This document shows, piece by piece, positions 11,249 through 23,800 of a stretch of DNA of 64,000 bases. Under the pieces are notes generated by a model. It saw nothing but the letters and a program-made list of their open reading frames with translations. It did no database searches and was not told where the DNA came from. How positions within the stretch are numbered: the stretch's first letter is position 1; each line of letters starts with the position of its first letter. Origin of the DNA: Phallusia mammillata (Eukaryota; Chordata; Ascidiacea; Phlebobranchia; Ascidiidae); the NCBI GenBank assembly GCA_003260075.1, contig QLIY01000833.1, positions 1 through 64,000 of the forward strand, given 5' to 3'. The translations under genes were made by a program, and so were the position numbers.

Positions 11249-14200
11249 ATGAGTGCACAGAACCGAGAACACCCTGGGATGGAAATGGAGGAGCAATGTT
11301 ATGGTATGTAGGATCGATTTTGTTACGTGAAGTTTAAGTTAAACCGTAAATTTCAGTTTCAACTCCCTGGTTGATGCGGACCTGACCTAAAAGTTTTGTT
11401 ACTTTGACGAACGATAAACTTCTAATTTACAGGCAAACACTAACGCACATGAGTTATGGGCATAAATAAAGAGTAAATCGAGCCGAGGTTAGGTTGTTAA
11501 TAAAAATGGACCAAGTTACGGCCCGAGTTCCAACTCTGTCGCATTTGCGTTGGCGCACATTTCTTGATTTGGCGCAATTCCACATTTTTGAGAGTTTTAA
11601 TTCAGAGATGTTTTTGTTGCATGATGGGACACTTTTGGTATTTTACATGTTTGCCTTCCTTTCTTCCAATCTGGGTACCTTTCGAAAAGTATCACCAATG
11701 CGAGTTGTATGAAACCGTCGATTAAAATGCATTACGTATATCCTCGCATTGACAATGGATATTCTAGCCACATTACAATCTGATGTCATACAATTCATAT
11801 GCTGACGTAACGCACTTGCGTTATGCTGACGTCACTGAAAAGAACGCAAATTCTAGTTTGAAAGCTTTTAAACATAGCAGGTCGCAAAAACTTCTCACGC
11901 CATTTTTAAGTTACATATGCTGTGTTTTAATACTTCTGTTGTCTTGTGCATTGCAGAAACGGTTCAAAGCACCTCCGGAGTGAGAAACAACGAAAAACTT
12001 GAAACTATGATAAGGGAGACCAACAAAAGCGTTGAAAGCAATCGAAAGTTGATGTGGCTGAGTCTAATCTTCACACTTCTGATTTTTGCTGTCGGATTTG
12101 TCGCTCTTCATTTCTCGGTACGACTGTGCAAAATTTGATTTGTTCATCACAGAAATGTTATAACGGCGAATCAAATTTTGTACCTTATCTTCTAATTATG
12201 TGATTCCTAACCGTTTTTGACAAAGTGCACCTACAGTCATTTTTATGTGACTAAATCGGTTAACCTCTTTATGTGCTTAGGGCAGGGGTGCACAACCTTT
12301 TCGCTAAGACGACCGCATCGCAGATCCTTATTTCACCAACGGCCGCCAATTAGCCTATCTGCTTGTTTTTGTTTTAAAATTGATTATGTGAAAATAGGGT
12401 TTGTCCCACATGCATGAACCATCTAATGGCGTCCAAAAAGCCCCGATAATTTGAAACTTGATCCACAGATTGAGCTAAATAGTCTGAGCTATATTTATGA
12501 CGTCATAATCTATATTGTGAAGCAAGAGGTGACGGTTTACTTGCATTGTTTGCATACAATAGGCGTATGTAAAGTGTGATGCTCAGGGTTACTAGGCTGG
12601 TAATATTCTTTACAGTTTTAAAAAATCTATTTAAAGCAGTTTGGAAGTCAACATATTTAGCAAAAGAGTTTTTTTACGTCACGGCCGCCAGTGTAGTTTT
12701 TTTAATAAACATGTTCACGGCCGCACAGCATCGTCTATTCGGCCGCAGGTTGTGCACCCCTGGCTTAGGGCATCAAAACAAAGGGTGCCACATAAACTTG
12801 TCAGCGTTTAAATGTATACAGCCAATTCGACTTTATCCTTATATTACGTCGTTCTTTGTTAGTGTAAATATTGCAGTAATAAAACACAAGCAAAACTTCG
12901 CTACATGCTCACCCACGAGCCATCCATGTTTCAGCCACCTTTAAGTGCTTTAGGTCTTATTTTAAGGCATTAGTCCGGCTCTGCTCTGCTATATGCAAAA
13001 CATGGCAAATAATAAATATAATAATGTATACATAGGTTAAACCTTTATAACGACATAGGCCTACATTGGCTTTTAAACATGAAGAAACATCGGCACATCT
13101 AAAAAAGAATTGTTTTTTTACTAGATTACTGCAAAAGTGGAAATGGAAGCAGGACGTGGTAAGATTGGACCATTTTTTTTTCATATACTGCTATCAGATA
13201 TACATTTCAAAATTTTGAAAAAGTCACTTGCTTTAAATTGCCAACCTCCATTTGACACTAACTCCGATTTTTATAGGTTTGGAATCGATTCTGGAACAAC
13301 ATACAAATTACCAAAGTTAGTGATTTAAACGTGTGCTTGTATTAAGAATTTCTAAACCGGAAGCATGACGTGTACTTGCTTCTACACAAAGCTGTTTGCA
13401 ATAGTGTTGTTTGAAAACCATCAGCCAATCGCGTATTTTAAGTCAAGCACTGTGGGAATGTGTTTAGAAAAGCATATAACCCTAATGAGTTTTTAAGAAT
13501 ATAAACCTGATGGATATTTGATGGTTGTTGGATAAAAACCAGTCCGATCATGCAATCGATTGAATAAGCGTTTGTGATTGGCATATCTGCAGTAAGAAAT
13601 AGCTGCAAAAAATAAGTTTCACTTACAAACAGCAAGACCGATCAAAGCTAATACATCTTGAGCATCACGTGACTTCTCACTCCAAATAAACTGCTTTACA
13701 CAATTCGTTGCGCAGAATGATTCATCTCCAACAACAATGGCATAAAAAGGTTTTGAAAGGTTATTGATTCAAAAATAGTGACGTGAGGTTTCGTTAGGCA
13801 ATTGTTCTTTGAAATAGTTAACGAAAAGTTGCACCGCATGAAATCAAAGTTGAGAAACTTCCCTAAAGCCGATTGATTCTTAAGTTTCGAGCGTATTGAT
13901 TCTTAAGGTGCTGCAAAGCGGATTGTTTGTTTAATATAAAAATTGTTTAAAACAGTTCTTTTTTCCCTCTCGCATGTCATATGTCAGGGTCGGCAACCTT
14001 TTAGGCGACGCGTGCCAAGTTACTTGTTACTTCCTTGTGTTAATAACCTCGCGTGCCAAAGGTTTTCTAAATATAGTGGTTCGTGCCAGCCAAAGTATAT
14101 ATAAAACACAAGTAGTCCAACCCATTGTTACGCGATAGAGCCTCATGGACGCCATTTTGTGTCCAAATTAACACACCAGGTATAGGGAAAAACACTTAAA

Positions 14201-17200
14201 TTGTCTGATTTCTACAAACTGGTGGGCTTTAACGCGAAATTGATAGGCGAAATCAAAAAACAAACTTTTGGGTTCCAACATTTGAGCGTGATAATGCACG
14301 CTGAATGCAAATATTTAAGGTTTACAAGAAAATTAAGCGGCAAAATTTACATGAAAAAAAGCAATTTAGCTTTTAATATTACGGTGAAGTGTAAGAACCC
14401 GAAATTTTCATTCAATTTGGCGAATCGAATTCGCGTTTAGGTTCTCCAGTTTGTAAATATCAGACAATTTATGTGTTATTTTTCTCTATCCACAGTATCA
14501 TTTTGGACACAAAATGGCTCCATAGGATTTATTGCGTAACAATAGATTGGACAACTTGTGTTTTATACAGACTTTGGTGCCAGCAGATATCAATAATAAA
14601 GAGAAAACAGAGCGATTTGTGCATGTAAGGCTGAGATTTATAACAATGATACGATAAAAACGATAAACAAGCAGTGTAACAGGTTAAATTGTTACTTTAA
14701 TATAAACACGCAAATCGGTTGGCGTGCCATGATAAACCACCTCGGGAAACCACAGGGGTTGCCGACCCCTGTCATATGTAATGTTATCAGGCCCGCCGTG
14801 AATACAGCTTGGTGACCCCTACTCTATGTCGTAGACGGTGTCCAACACGTTTTAAGTTACTCTAACTGCTGGTGATCTCTTCTGACGCAGAAAAAGCAAA
14901 ACTTGGTGATATGTAACATCTTTGTCTACTTTGTTTAGACACATTGCAGTACAATATGTCAACCATGGAATCGAAACTTTCATACTTACAAGGTAAAACG
15001 AACACCCAAACTTTCATCTCCTTATTATGTTTTCATTTGCGCAGATCTAACACAGTGTATTTTTACTATGGTGTATCTTGTAGTCATCTGCGGTTTAACT
15101 ACACCTTTACGAATGAAATTCAAAAATCTAGATTTTGATTATAATATTACTAATTCAATTTTAACAATTAAATAAAATCAAACTTGCAACTAAACGATAT
15201 ATTGCTCTGTATTAGAGGTATAGCGAATTGTAATCAATATTATAAACTGATGTTTGAAGCATTAAGCGGGATATGCCAGTGTCCGAACTATTCCCGGTCT
15301 CCACTGTTTATTAAAAAGGGCAAAAAATAAAAGTAAATTTTTATTCTTTTTTAAATTGTTGCTACAGATTACTTGGGCATACTTTCAGCACAAATCACTT
15401 CGAGATTTCAAAGTAAGTTAATCTTAACGTTTTTATCCCAAAATATCTGTATGACAATCACGTGACCCGTGACTTTTTACCTCACCACGTGCTTTTGGAA
15501 AATAATAATTAACGCCACCATCGCAATCTAACACCTACCTAAGTTCGATCCCAAGGAATAAACGAATTTAAATAAATTAAAAAAACATTTCGTGGTAGAG
15601 CAAAACCTAGAATGGGTGTTTATGTACTTGTTTTCTAGTCGGGATACCTTTTAAGTTAGTTGTAACTTTGAAAGTGGTTTGTGCAACTTCACGGATGATT
15701 TGAGCGCTAATTTCATTTGGACAAGAAATAACGGGTCCACGTCTTCAGATGATACAGGTCCAAGTGCAGATCACACACTGGGAACTACTGAAGGTTAGTA
15801 CTCAAGTATCTTGCAAGAAAAAAGCGGGAATTAATCAACAATGCCAATTAAAAATGCCATATAACTTTGATATTTATAACAATCTAACAGCAGAAAAACA
15901 CATTAAACTTGTACCACGATCTGAAAACAAAATGGAGAGAAATAATCAAGTTTGCTTTTGTACAAAAAGCAAAGTTATAAAATCTAAAAAAAATGATTTC
16001 CAGAAAGGGACGTTGTGTATTTATTTACTAGATTCATTAATATTTTAAAATAGGTCACTACATGTACATCGAAACCAGCCGTCCTCGACAATTGCATGAC
16101 AAAGCAAGACTTGTTTCACCAATGTTGCCATCAACCAATGGTAGAAAGTGAATTAATTTTCTCTCATATATATTTTTCTGTGGGACAAATATCCAGTTAT
16201 GTAATTTTACACAAAATAAAACAAACATTTTCTAAATGGGGGGGGGGCCAGATAAAAGTTATATCCAAAGCACAAACATTAGACAAAAGCCTAATTGTAG
16301 GTTTAAATGTTTGTAAACGCAATATATTACAAATAGAGTCAATTTGGTATCATTTCTAGCTTTTAGTACTTGTTAAGCTTGTCCAGCTTCATTTATAAGA
16401 CTCATAATGTATTATAACTTGTTATTCATTGTGTTCGTGTGTTTTACAGGATACTTTTTGCAACTTACATTAAAAAATGATTTTACAGGTCAATGTCTTC
16501 AGTTTTACTACCATATGTATGTAAGTATTAGAACAGTGGTTTTCAACTTGTGGGTCAGCCACTCTTGGGGGACGTTTTGCCATTTTCCTGAGGGTCGCGA
16601 AGGATTTTGATAAACAATCAAAAAGCTAAATATTTACAACAGTTAAAAGTAAAACGTTAAGTAAGATTCCTTTAACACCTAATGGGTATACCATTAATCT
16701 CCTATTTAAATACATAAAAAACGACACAGATTTGTTTTCGTAGGGCATCGACATTGGGACCATGAAAGTCTATTTAAAGAGACCAACTCTTCCAAACGAA
16801 GTAGTATGGAGCCTGAGCGGCAACCAAAGTAGGGAAATAGGTTGTACTTGTACCGTTTGACAAAGCAAACAAATGTACAGAATTTGGAGGATCGCAAAAT
16901 GCCCTTTCATGTTTATTCAAATATGTTTTAAGTGTGATGGTGGTGGTTGTGGTACAAAGCAGTGCTTTGTCGTCATGGTTACTAATGTAACACTTAGCAA
17001 CTCCTTTCGGTTCATAACCGAGTAGGTAACGCAGATACAAGCAAAGCCGTCTGTTTTAACATACACATTTTTTAGAGGCTGTCTGGTTACAGTTAATTAC
17101 ATGCAACGTCTTATCACACATCATTTGTTCAAACCTGATGTATGAGATAGCACTGGGCCTTATTAATTTCATTTGTGATACAATTTAAACTAAATCATGT

Positions 17201-17343
17201 TATCAGGTGACGTTTGGTCGTTGGAAAGCGCCACCATTACTTCGACGGAGCCCTTCCAGGTTGTGTTTGAGGGATCCAGGGGCACAGATTTCCACGGTGA
17301 TATAGCGATTGATGACGTCACAATTGAACTTTTTAACTGTTGA
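11249..17343 (+). CDS. Gene B: type II membrane protein with short stalk and C-terminal MAM domain
   Basis: Ten exons join in frame to 275 residues: 11249-11303, 11957-12117, 13125-13158, 14939-14992, 15368-15412, 15656-15793, 16054-16140, 16489-16520, 16744-16828, 17207-17343 (TGA). Exon 1 is cytosolic. Exon 2 ends in a hydrophobic segment (LIFTLLIFAVGFVALHF, about residues 54-71) after a basic stretch, with no cleavable signal, so a type II topology is inferred. Exons 4-5 are a minimal stalk; exon 4 (sequon NMS) is homologous to the gene A and C exons at 3613 and 38158. Exons 6-10 form a MAM domain: it opens with CNFESGLCNF, has a YMYIETS strand, and closes with GDIAIDDVTI and a terminal cysteine. 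MAM domains act in extracellular adhesion; the ligand is unknown. A poly-A signal lies about 75 bases after the stop. Two hAT-like elements sit in its introns. Confidence 0.82.
12283..12762. mobile_element. hAT-like MITE, 8-bp duplication GCTTAGGG
   Basis: Terminal inverted repeats CAGGGGTGCACAACC and GGTTGTGCACCCCTG are flanked on both sides by GCTTAGGG. The 8-bp target duplication and the ends are typical of hAT non-autonomous elements. It lies in intron 2 of gene B. A solitary left end of the same family is at 38967 in gene C. Confidence 0.85.
13985..14771. mobile_element. hAT-like MITE, 8-bp duplication TCATATGT
   Basis: Ends CAGGGTCGGCAACC and GGTTGCCGACCCCTG are flanked by TCATATGT on both sides. 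The interior contains inverted blocks ('gccattttgtgtcc' and its complement) and no transposase. Related interior sequence occurs at about 45940-46395. It lies in intron 3 of gene B. Confidence 0.85.
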
Positions 17344-17767
17344 AACGAATTGTATTGTGACGATATACACATTGGTTTTTGACTTTGATGCCCAAGAGGA
17401 CACATACGTAGCGTGCAATAAATTTACATAAACGCTGCTCTGTCCAAACCCAATCCCGCTTTATACAGCATTATCGCTTTTTATTTGTTCTTATGTTTTT
17501 AACGTTGTTCTAACATTGTTGGGAAAATTTTACCAAATGTTTTGGAATGTTTAATGTGATCCATTGTAAATGTATGCATGGCTTGTGTGTTTATTTATTG
17601 AAAACAAGTAAACAGCAAACTATAACTAGTAGGCCTAGAGATGTCAATTTGAGCTAAATCAAAAATGAGGCAACAGAAACCTAGCAATTCAATAAGTCTA
17701 AGGAGTCACGAACCCCCAAATACTATTATCCCTTTTTCAGAAACTCAAAGCAAATTTTTTTTATTAC
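17344..17767. other. Convergent intergenic region between gene B and the minus-strand gene
   Basis: It holds the gene B poly-A signal (AATAAA near 17419) and AT-rich sequence. Any downstream exons of the minus-strand gene should lie here or beyond, but I cannot identify one with confidence. Confidence 0.4.
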
Positions 17768-18253
17768 CTTTTGGTCACGCACGTTAGTGACATCAGTCGA
17801 GGGATGGGGTTCGACAAGTAAAGAAACCTCCGTAAGAAATCCTGTAGGACAGTTGATAATGCCGAAGGAAATATACATGTTTCGTTGCGTGTGATAGCAA
17901 TTTGTTGAAAGTGTACTTGCATACGTTAGCGCCCAAAAGTCGGGAAGGTCACACACAAAATCTGTGTCGAAATGAGCAAGCCACAAGTATGTTTTTATTT
18001 CGTCTGTCAACTTCACACTTGTGCAGTAACGATTAAAATCATAATCGATTATACAGCGGGGCGGCTTTATGCACACGTTTAAAGCCACAAAAATCAAATT
18101 AACTAATTTGGTAGGCAGTTTGTTGCGCAATCCTCTCCGGCTGCAGTGCTCACGAATTTGTAGCGCTATTGTTTGTGCGCCTAAGATTCCGGACGCTGCT
18201 ATAATGACAAGCCAATGAATATACCGCGCTACTCTTATTGTTTTCACAAACAC
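17768..18253 (-). CDS. Unrecognised minus-strand exon encoding a hydrophobic-start, cysteine-containing protein
   Basis: An open stretch of 162 codons is bounded by an acceptor-like TTAG directly before 18253 and a donor (AAAG then GTAATA) at 17768. It has no ATG at its beginning (the first codon is GTG, preceded by a stop), so it is read as an internal exon whose start codon lies in an upstream exon I cannot place. The first 25 residues include a hydrophobic run (IHWLVIIAASGILG), suggesting a signal or anchor segment. The rest has about seven cysteines and aromatic-rich segments. I do not recognise the family. It is divergent from gene C, and a broken copy (9374-10070) is similarly divergent from gene B. 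The long open frame in AT-rich DNA and the related copy support a real gene. Confidence 0.5.
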
Positions 18254-19996
18254 CTAAGGCGGATATGCAGTTCTTGCTTTATTCTTATAAAAGCAATCTA
18301 TAAGGCTCACTTTAAGTTAAAAATATTTTCTCGCTTTGTCGTTGTCAGCTTTTTAGCGCGTTTTTTCTGTTGTGCGGTCTTCTATTATTCAACTGTTAAT
18401 TGTTAAATAAAGCATCCGCTTTAATATGAAGTTAAAAGCATTTGCGTTTTTGATTTCAGTGTTTCCCATTTTTGGTCCGCTTAAATATTTTAGAAGGGGG
18501 GGGGGCATTATTGAACCGTTGTTAAATAAAGCATCCGCTTTAATATGAAGTTAAAAGCATTTGTGTTTTTGATTTCAGTGTTTCCCATTTTTGGTCCGCT
18601 TCAATATTTTAGAAATCGAAAATAAATTAACTTGCCTAAAAATTTACCGCAAGTTTCCTACATTTTTATCAATCTTTTATGCGATTCAAGTGTTTATAAA
18701 CGGGCGTAACTGATGTGGCCGCTCACATTACTGATAAAGGCATAATCATATGCCGAAGCGTTGGAATGACAAAGCATATGTCGCTTATTAAATCTATTTG
18801 GGATGATATTTTCCTCATTAAATTAAGATAAATTTCTCTTTTTTATTTGAGTTTTCGAGTCACTGAATAATTTAACTGCAATATTTTCTCTTTTCGTATC
18901 TAAAATGTGGCGTTTTTTTTCCTTCAAGTCAACAATCGTTTTGTGTCGAGTGTCACAATTGAGTGCACCGCTTTTGATTTGTATTACGTATCTGTGTTCG
19001 AAGTGCGCTGTAAATAAACATAAAATGCACTTTGATTTGAAACTGTCGTTTGTTGGGGGTTACCATGGATGAAATTTTACGCTACAAAACACTTCACTGC
19101 TGTTGTCTAAAACGGGGGGGGGGAATAAAAAATGATAAAAAGGTGCAAAACGAGCGCTATTTTCTATGCTGGCCGTTATTTTCTAAATATCTTATGGGTT
19201 ATTTTCTCATTAACTTTCAATCTAACGCTAGAAAACGGGGGGGGGGGGCATACAAAAATGATAAAAAGGTGCAAAACGAGCGCTATTTTCTATGTTGGCC
19301 GTTATGTTCTAAATAACTTAACTTATGGGTTATTTTCTCATTAACTTTCAATCTAACGCTAGAAAACGGTTAAGTGCTGTTGTCTAAAACAGGGGATTCT
19401 TAACCAGTGGTATAGGGCTTCCATTTATGGGAGTACGATAATGCTGAATCAATGTATTAGGGGAATAAAAGTTACTTATTACAAAAAAAAACATCTTTTA
19501 GAACCGAAGGCGTATTATGACCCATTTAAAGCCCGTTCTATTCAACTTAAGCCGAAGGAAAAGGGACGAGCTAATTAAAACTTGTGCTCAATGAAGAGGA
19601 AAGACGTTTAAAAGCAAATTTCCAACAGAGTTTAACCATCCACAATGTGCGAAAAGCAATAGGCCAAAAGTTAGGTCAACCATCACTTTGTATATATCCA
19701 AAACTCGAATGGCTGTTTCGTTCGTCTGTGACTGCAATAAGTCAAACACATAGATTGTAAGTTACACAAAAATTCTAATTTGATCACAAGAGCACATTTG
19801 TTATGTTTCTTAAAATGTTGCACCTGACAATTGCAATTAAGATTCCTTTAATTACCAAAAAACAAACTTTCTATAATTTAAAGATTCCAACCGAGTTTAA
19901 CCAGCCACAATTTGCAAAAGGAAAAGGACAAAAATTAGGTTTATCTCATCTATGTAAGCATAACTCGAAAGACTTATGTTTCGTTCGACTGTGACT
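18254..19996. other. Intergenic region with gap-flanking direct copies
   Basis: Two pairs of near-identical direct copies flank G-runs: 18405-18495 with 18520-18610 around the run at 18496, and about 19125-19235 with 19252-19370 around the run at 19237 (another run at 19115). No gene is supported. The short reading frames here run across the gap placeholders. Confidence 0.5.
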
Positions 19997-20233
19997 CATG
20001 GGCAAGAGGGGGCACTTGCCCCCCTCCCCTCCTTTGGAATTTTAATGTACCCTAACATTTAACTATTTTGCGTGGGTGTGTGGGGATTTTTACATCGTGG
20101 ACGCAATTTTACTGCATATATATATTATTATGACTATGTGTACGTAATTACCTGGTATATTAATCTATCCATGTACGTATTTGTGTTTATCAAAATGTCC
20201 CCCCCTCTGGAAAATTTTCTGCCGGCGCCCATG
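19997..20233. mobile_element. Small inverted-terminus element, 8-bp duplication CTGTGACT
   Basis: Ends CATGGGC and GCCCATG are flanked by CTGTGACT on both sides, which indicates transposition with an 8-bp duplication as in hAT elements. It is G/C-run rich near the left end ('gggggcacttgccccc') and has no coding capacity. It lies upstream of gene C. Confidence 0.7.
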
Positions 20234-20811
20234 CTGTGACTACAATACGGCAAACATATTATGAAGAAGTTACAAAATAACTGCTTTTGGATATAATTAT
20301 GTGGCAAAAGCACATTTTTTGGTGTTTTTTTAATGTTGCACCTGTTAATTGAAATAAAGGTGCATTTTGATAAACAAGTAACAAAGCTTTCTATTATTAA
20401 AGAAACCGAAAATGTATCTCGGTGCTACAATCCAACCCGTGTTATCCGAGATATTCAACAGCTTTTTCCACTACAGCATTTTTTCAAAGATTTGTGACAG
20501 GAATCGGGCACTAACTGGCGACAGAGAGCTGAAGGCAGAAAACTCGCCGCCGAATGTAAACTCTCATCTATTACACAAGTCGCGTTTGCATGCTTGACGG
20601 GAAATCCCCTGGTGTGCAGAAATTGCCGAGTCTGCAATTGTTACACGGAAGCAGAAGAACTTTTCAAGACACAGTCGGTATATAAAGCAGAACGCGTTGT
20701 AACTAAATCGGAATCGATGATTTGTTTCGCCATAGTAATACGTTTTTAGGTACTGTGAGATATTTTGTTCAAGTAAATCGTAAGCATTTCCACAGCTGCC
20801 TGAGATTTGCA

Positions 20812-23800
20812 ATGGCTACTTCGGACAACGACACGCCTGGAATTCCGATGGAGTTTTTGCGAATCGGTAAAGAGCATTTTTAAACCACTTGGAAGAAATA
20901 GTATATAACTTAGAAATGCCGAAGCTATATTAACTTTAAACAGATGCATTTCGATTTTTTTTAAAATTAAGTTATATACAAGAAATTAAAACTTAAGTCA
21001 CAAAACTGAAAGTTTGTTGTACGCAAAGCAGCAATAACTGGTTTTGTCTCAAAAAAATGTTTCATAGGACATAGGTAATGGAATACATTCTCAATTTTGC
21101 TAATTTTGTACGAATCTTACTATGCAAAATCTTTTTTATACATCTTTCTAGGCCCCCAGACAATATTATGAAGTGACGTATTTTCCTGTCAGTGATGTCA
21201 CCCTAAAATATATTTGGTTTGGGTTTGACAATTTTAAACTTCTCATTCAACATTACAATGGTTTCTGTGATAATTCCGTTTCGTCATATCGTTTGCAGAA
21301 ACGGAGCAAGGTATTTGCGAGATGAAAAAAAACAAAAGACGCGAAAAGAAGCTGATGATGGAAGCATTAAAAAGTGTCCAAAGAAATCTGAAACTGATGT
21401 GGTTGTGTCTTCTGTCCCTGCTCCTAATTTTCGCTGTCGGATTTGTAGCTCTATATTTTTCGGTAAGAGTGTGTAAAAGTTTAATCAACGTTTAGAGCTA
21501 AGATTAAAATCTTAATACTTTTTAAACAAATTTAAACAAACATTGCTTTAGTTGGAATAATATTAATCTAAGGTACTTCCAAGTAATTGTTGATTAGATC
21601 AGTGGTAGGCAACCGCCGGTTCGCAAGTAGTTCGTTACCCGGCCGTATACATTTTCAGGTTAAATGCTATAAAACATTTTACCCATGTATTCCGGGAATG
21701 ATAAACTAATTTGGGCGTTTTTATTGCTAAATATTTGACGTTTAAGTCCGGTCCGCGATCAAATTTCCGTTTCAAATACGGTCGGCAGTACAAAAAAGGT
21801 TCCCGACCCTAGGGTTAGATCATCATTTTTATCGAAGAATTGAGAAACGTTAGGAATCAGAGTTGCCATAAAGCAATTATCCAAAGTAAAAAAAAAAAAT
21901 ATTTAATGATCATCGATATTTTTATGGCAAAAGCCTTAAAGCTGTAAAGAAAGATGGAGAATTTGTAGTTCATTTGAATGTCGTGTACTGGTTTACAAAT
22001 AGGACTAAATTCGCATTCATTTCGAATATGTTTGCTTTACTTGTTAGATTTCTGCCAAGTTGGGAGTAGAAATCAGAAAAGGTAATCACCAACTATCATT
22101 GACAAATCAACACCTTTCTGGAGCTTCTTTTGATGATGAATTCAAAATCCCGAAAGGTATGAAATCTAAACGCGTTTGACTCTTGTTTCAATCACTTAGT
22201 CCACTTCTTATGAAAAGTAAAAGAAAAATACATTTTTTTTTACAAACAGAGACTTAAAAATATATAAAAGTGAAAACATTGTCGTTCAAACAGACTGTTT
22301 AAAAACGAAATGAACGGTTCCGTTTTTGTTTAACTCTGTTGCATAAACTTCACTATACAGGCGATGTACAGATGGACATGCGAAAAATGGAAAATGATTT
22401 CAAAAACTTATGGAGTCAGAATTCCAAATTTCAAGGTAATTGTTGTTTTACATTTATCTTCACTTCAGTCTGATTGCATTAATTTGTTTGCTCATTCTGT
22501 GAGGTCTGGTTTGACATTTAACCCCTAGCTTTCCAAGACAAGTTGTAAGTTTAGCCAGTTTTTTTGAACTAGTTCGATTTTGGGTTTCAGTTTGAATACA
22601 ACGAGCTTGACTCGGACACGTCGGCAACATTTGTGTCGTCATTTTACTTTTCATTTCAGAATAGGACGAATTCGGCCTGTATTTAATAAAAATGGGGGTT
22701 GGGATAGCTTGCAACTCTGCAAAGTCAGCAAGCAAAAAAAATCAAATAAATTTATCGTTGAGTGTAATTTTGTGAGAATTCACGTTTTTAGATTTGATTC
22801 AACACAACTTGACGGCGATTGCTGACGGTTTGGCGAGAATAGAAAACGCTTCAAGAAACACAGAAGGTAACATGAAAAATACCGTTTTAAAGTAGGTCTG
22901 GTACAAAACCTGTAAAAACAGACCCACCGATGCTAGTAATTAGCTTTGAAATCTGTAAATCCAGAAACCAATAAAGTACATTCCATACCAGTGTTAAGTT
23001 GTGTGTCATTTTTTTATTAATTTGCTTCACCTTTTAACAAAACAATTTTTTTTGTTTTACAGAGTTAATTGGGGCCAGCTTAGCCCACTCCACTCTTGAC
23101 TGGAAATTGGCTAAGATTGAACTCCGTGACATGAAAGGTAAACTTGATTATGATAAATTTCCTACTGTGCAGTGTTAAAAGAGCGTATGTCTTAACATTT
23201 AAAATAACAAACTGGTTAATTTTTTTCATGTACTTATAGATACTGTACACCACAACCTAACTGAAATTGTCGGCATATTAAACAAAAGGGAAAATCAAGC
23301 AGGTAATCAAAACATTCAACATTGCTTAAATTAAATAGTTGTGCTTCTTGGATGTTCACATATGATGCTTTGTGCGTAAAACTTCTTCGAAACTGCCGAA
23401 TGCCATCTTGTAACTTCGCCATTTTTTCAGATTTCGTTCAACACAACCTGTCCGTAATTACTAAAAGCTTGGTTAGACTTGAAAGCGGTGTCAGAAATGC
23501 GGAAGGTAACATTAGGTGTTACAACAGTTGTTTGACGCAGTGTTGTAAGTCGGACTGGTTTCGGGCCGGGTTAGGGCTTGGGTTTCTTAAAAAGCGGGCT
23601 TGATTGGGGCCTCACTTTACTCTCTGTGTCAGTTTTTTATTTATTTAACTAGCTAAGTAGTCAATTGCTGGACCTGACATATTGTAAACAGCCCTAAAAC
23701 GCCTTGTTTAAAACCAATTGTCTACTGTGTTTAATGTCTTTGGTCTTTTCTGAGGCTTTTTTTTTACTCTTCACGGGGATCGAACCCAGGACACTCCCGG

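Noticed and set aside
16533..16610. Possible MITE starting CAGTGGTTTTCAAC in gene B
   Set aside because: Only one end is recognisable and no matching right end or target duplication was found, so no element is called.
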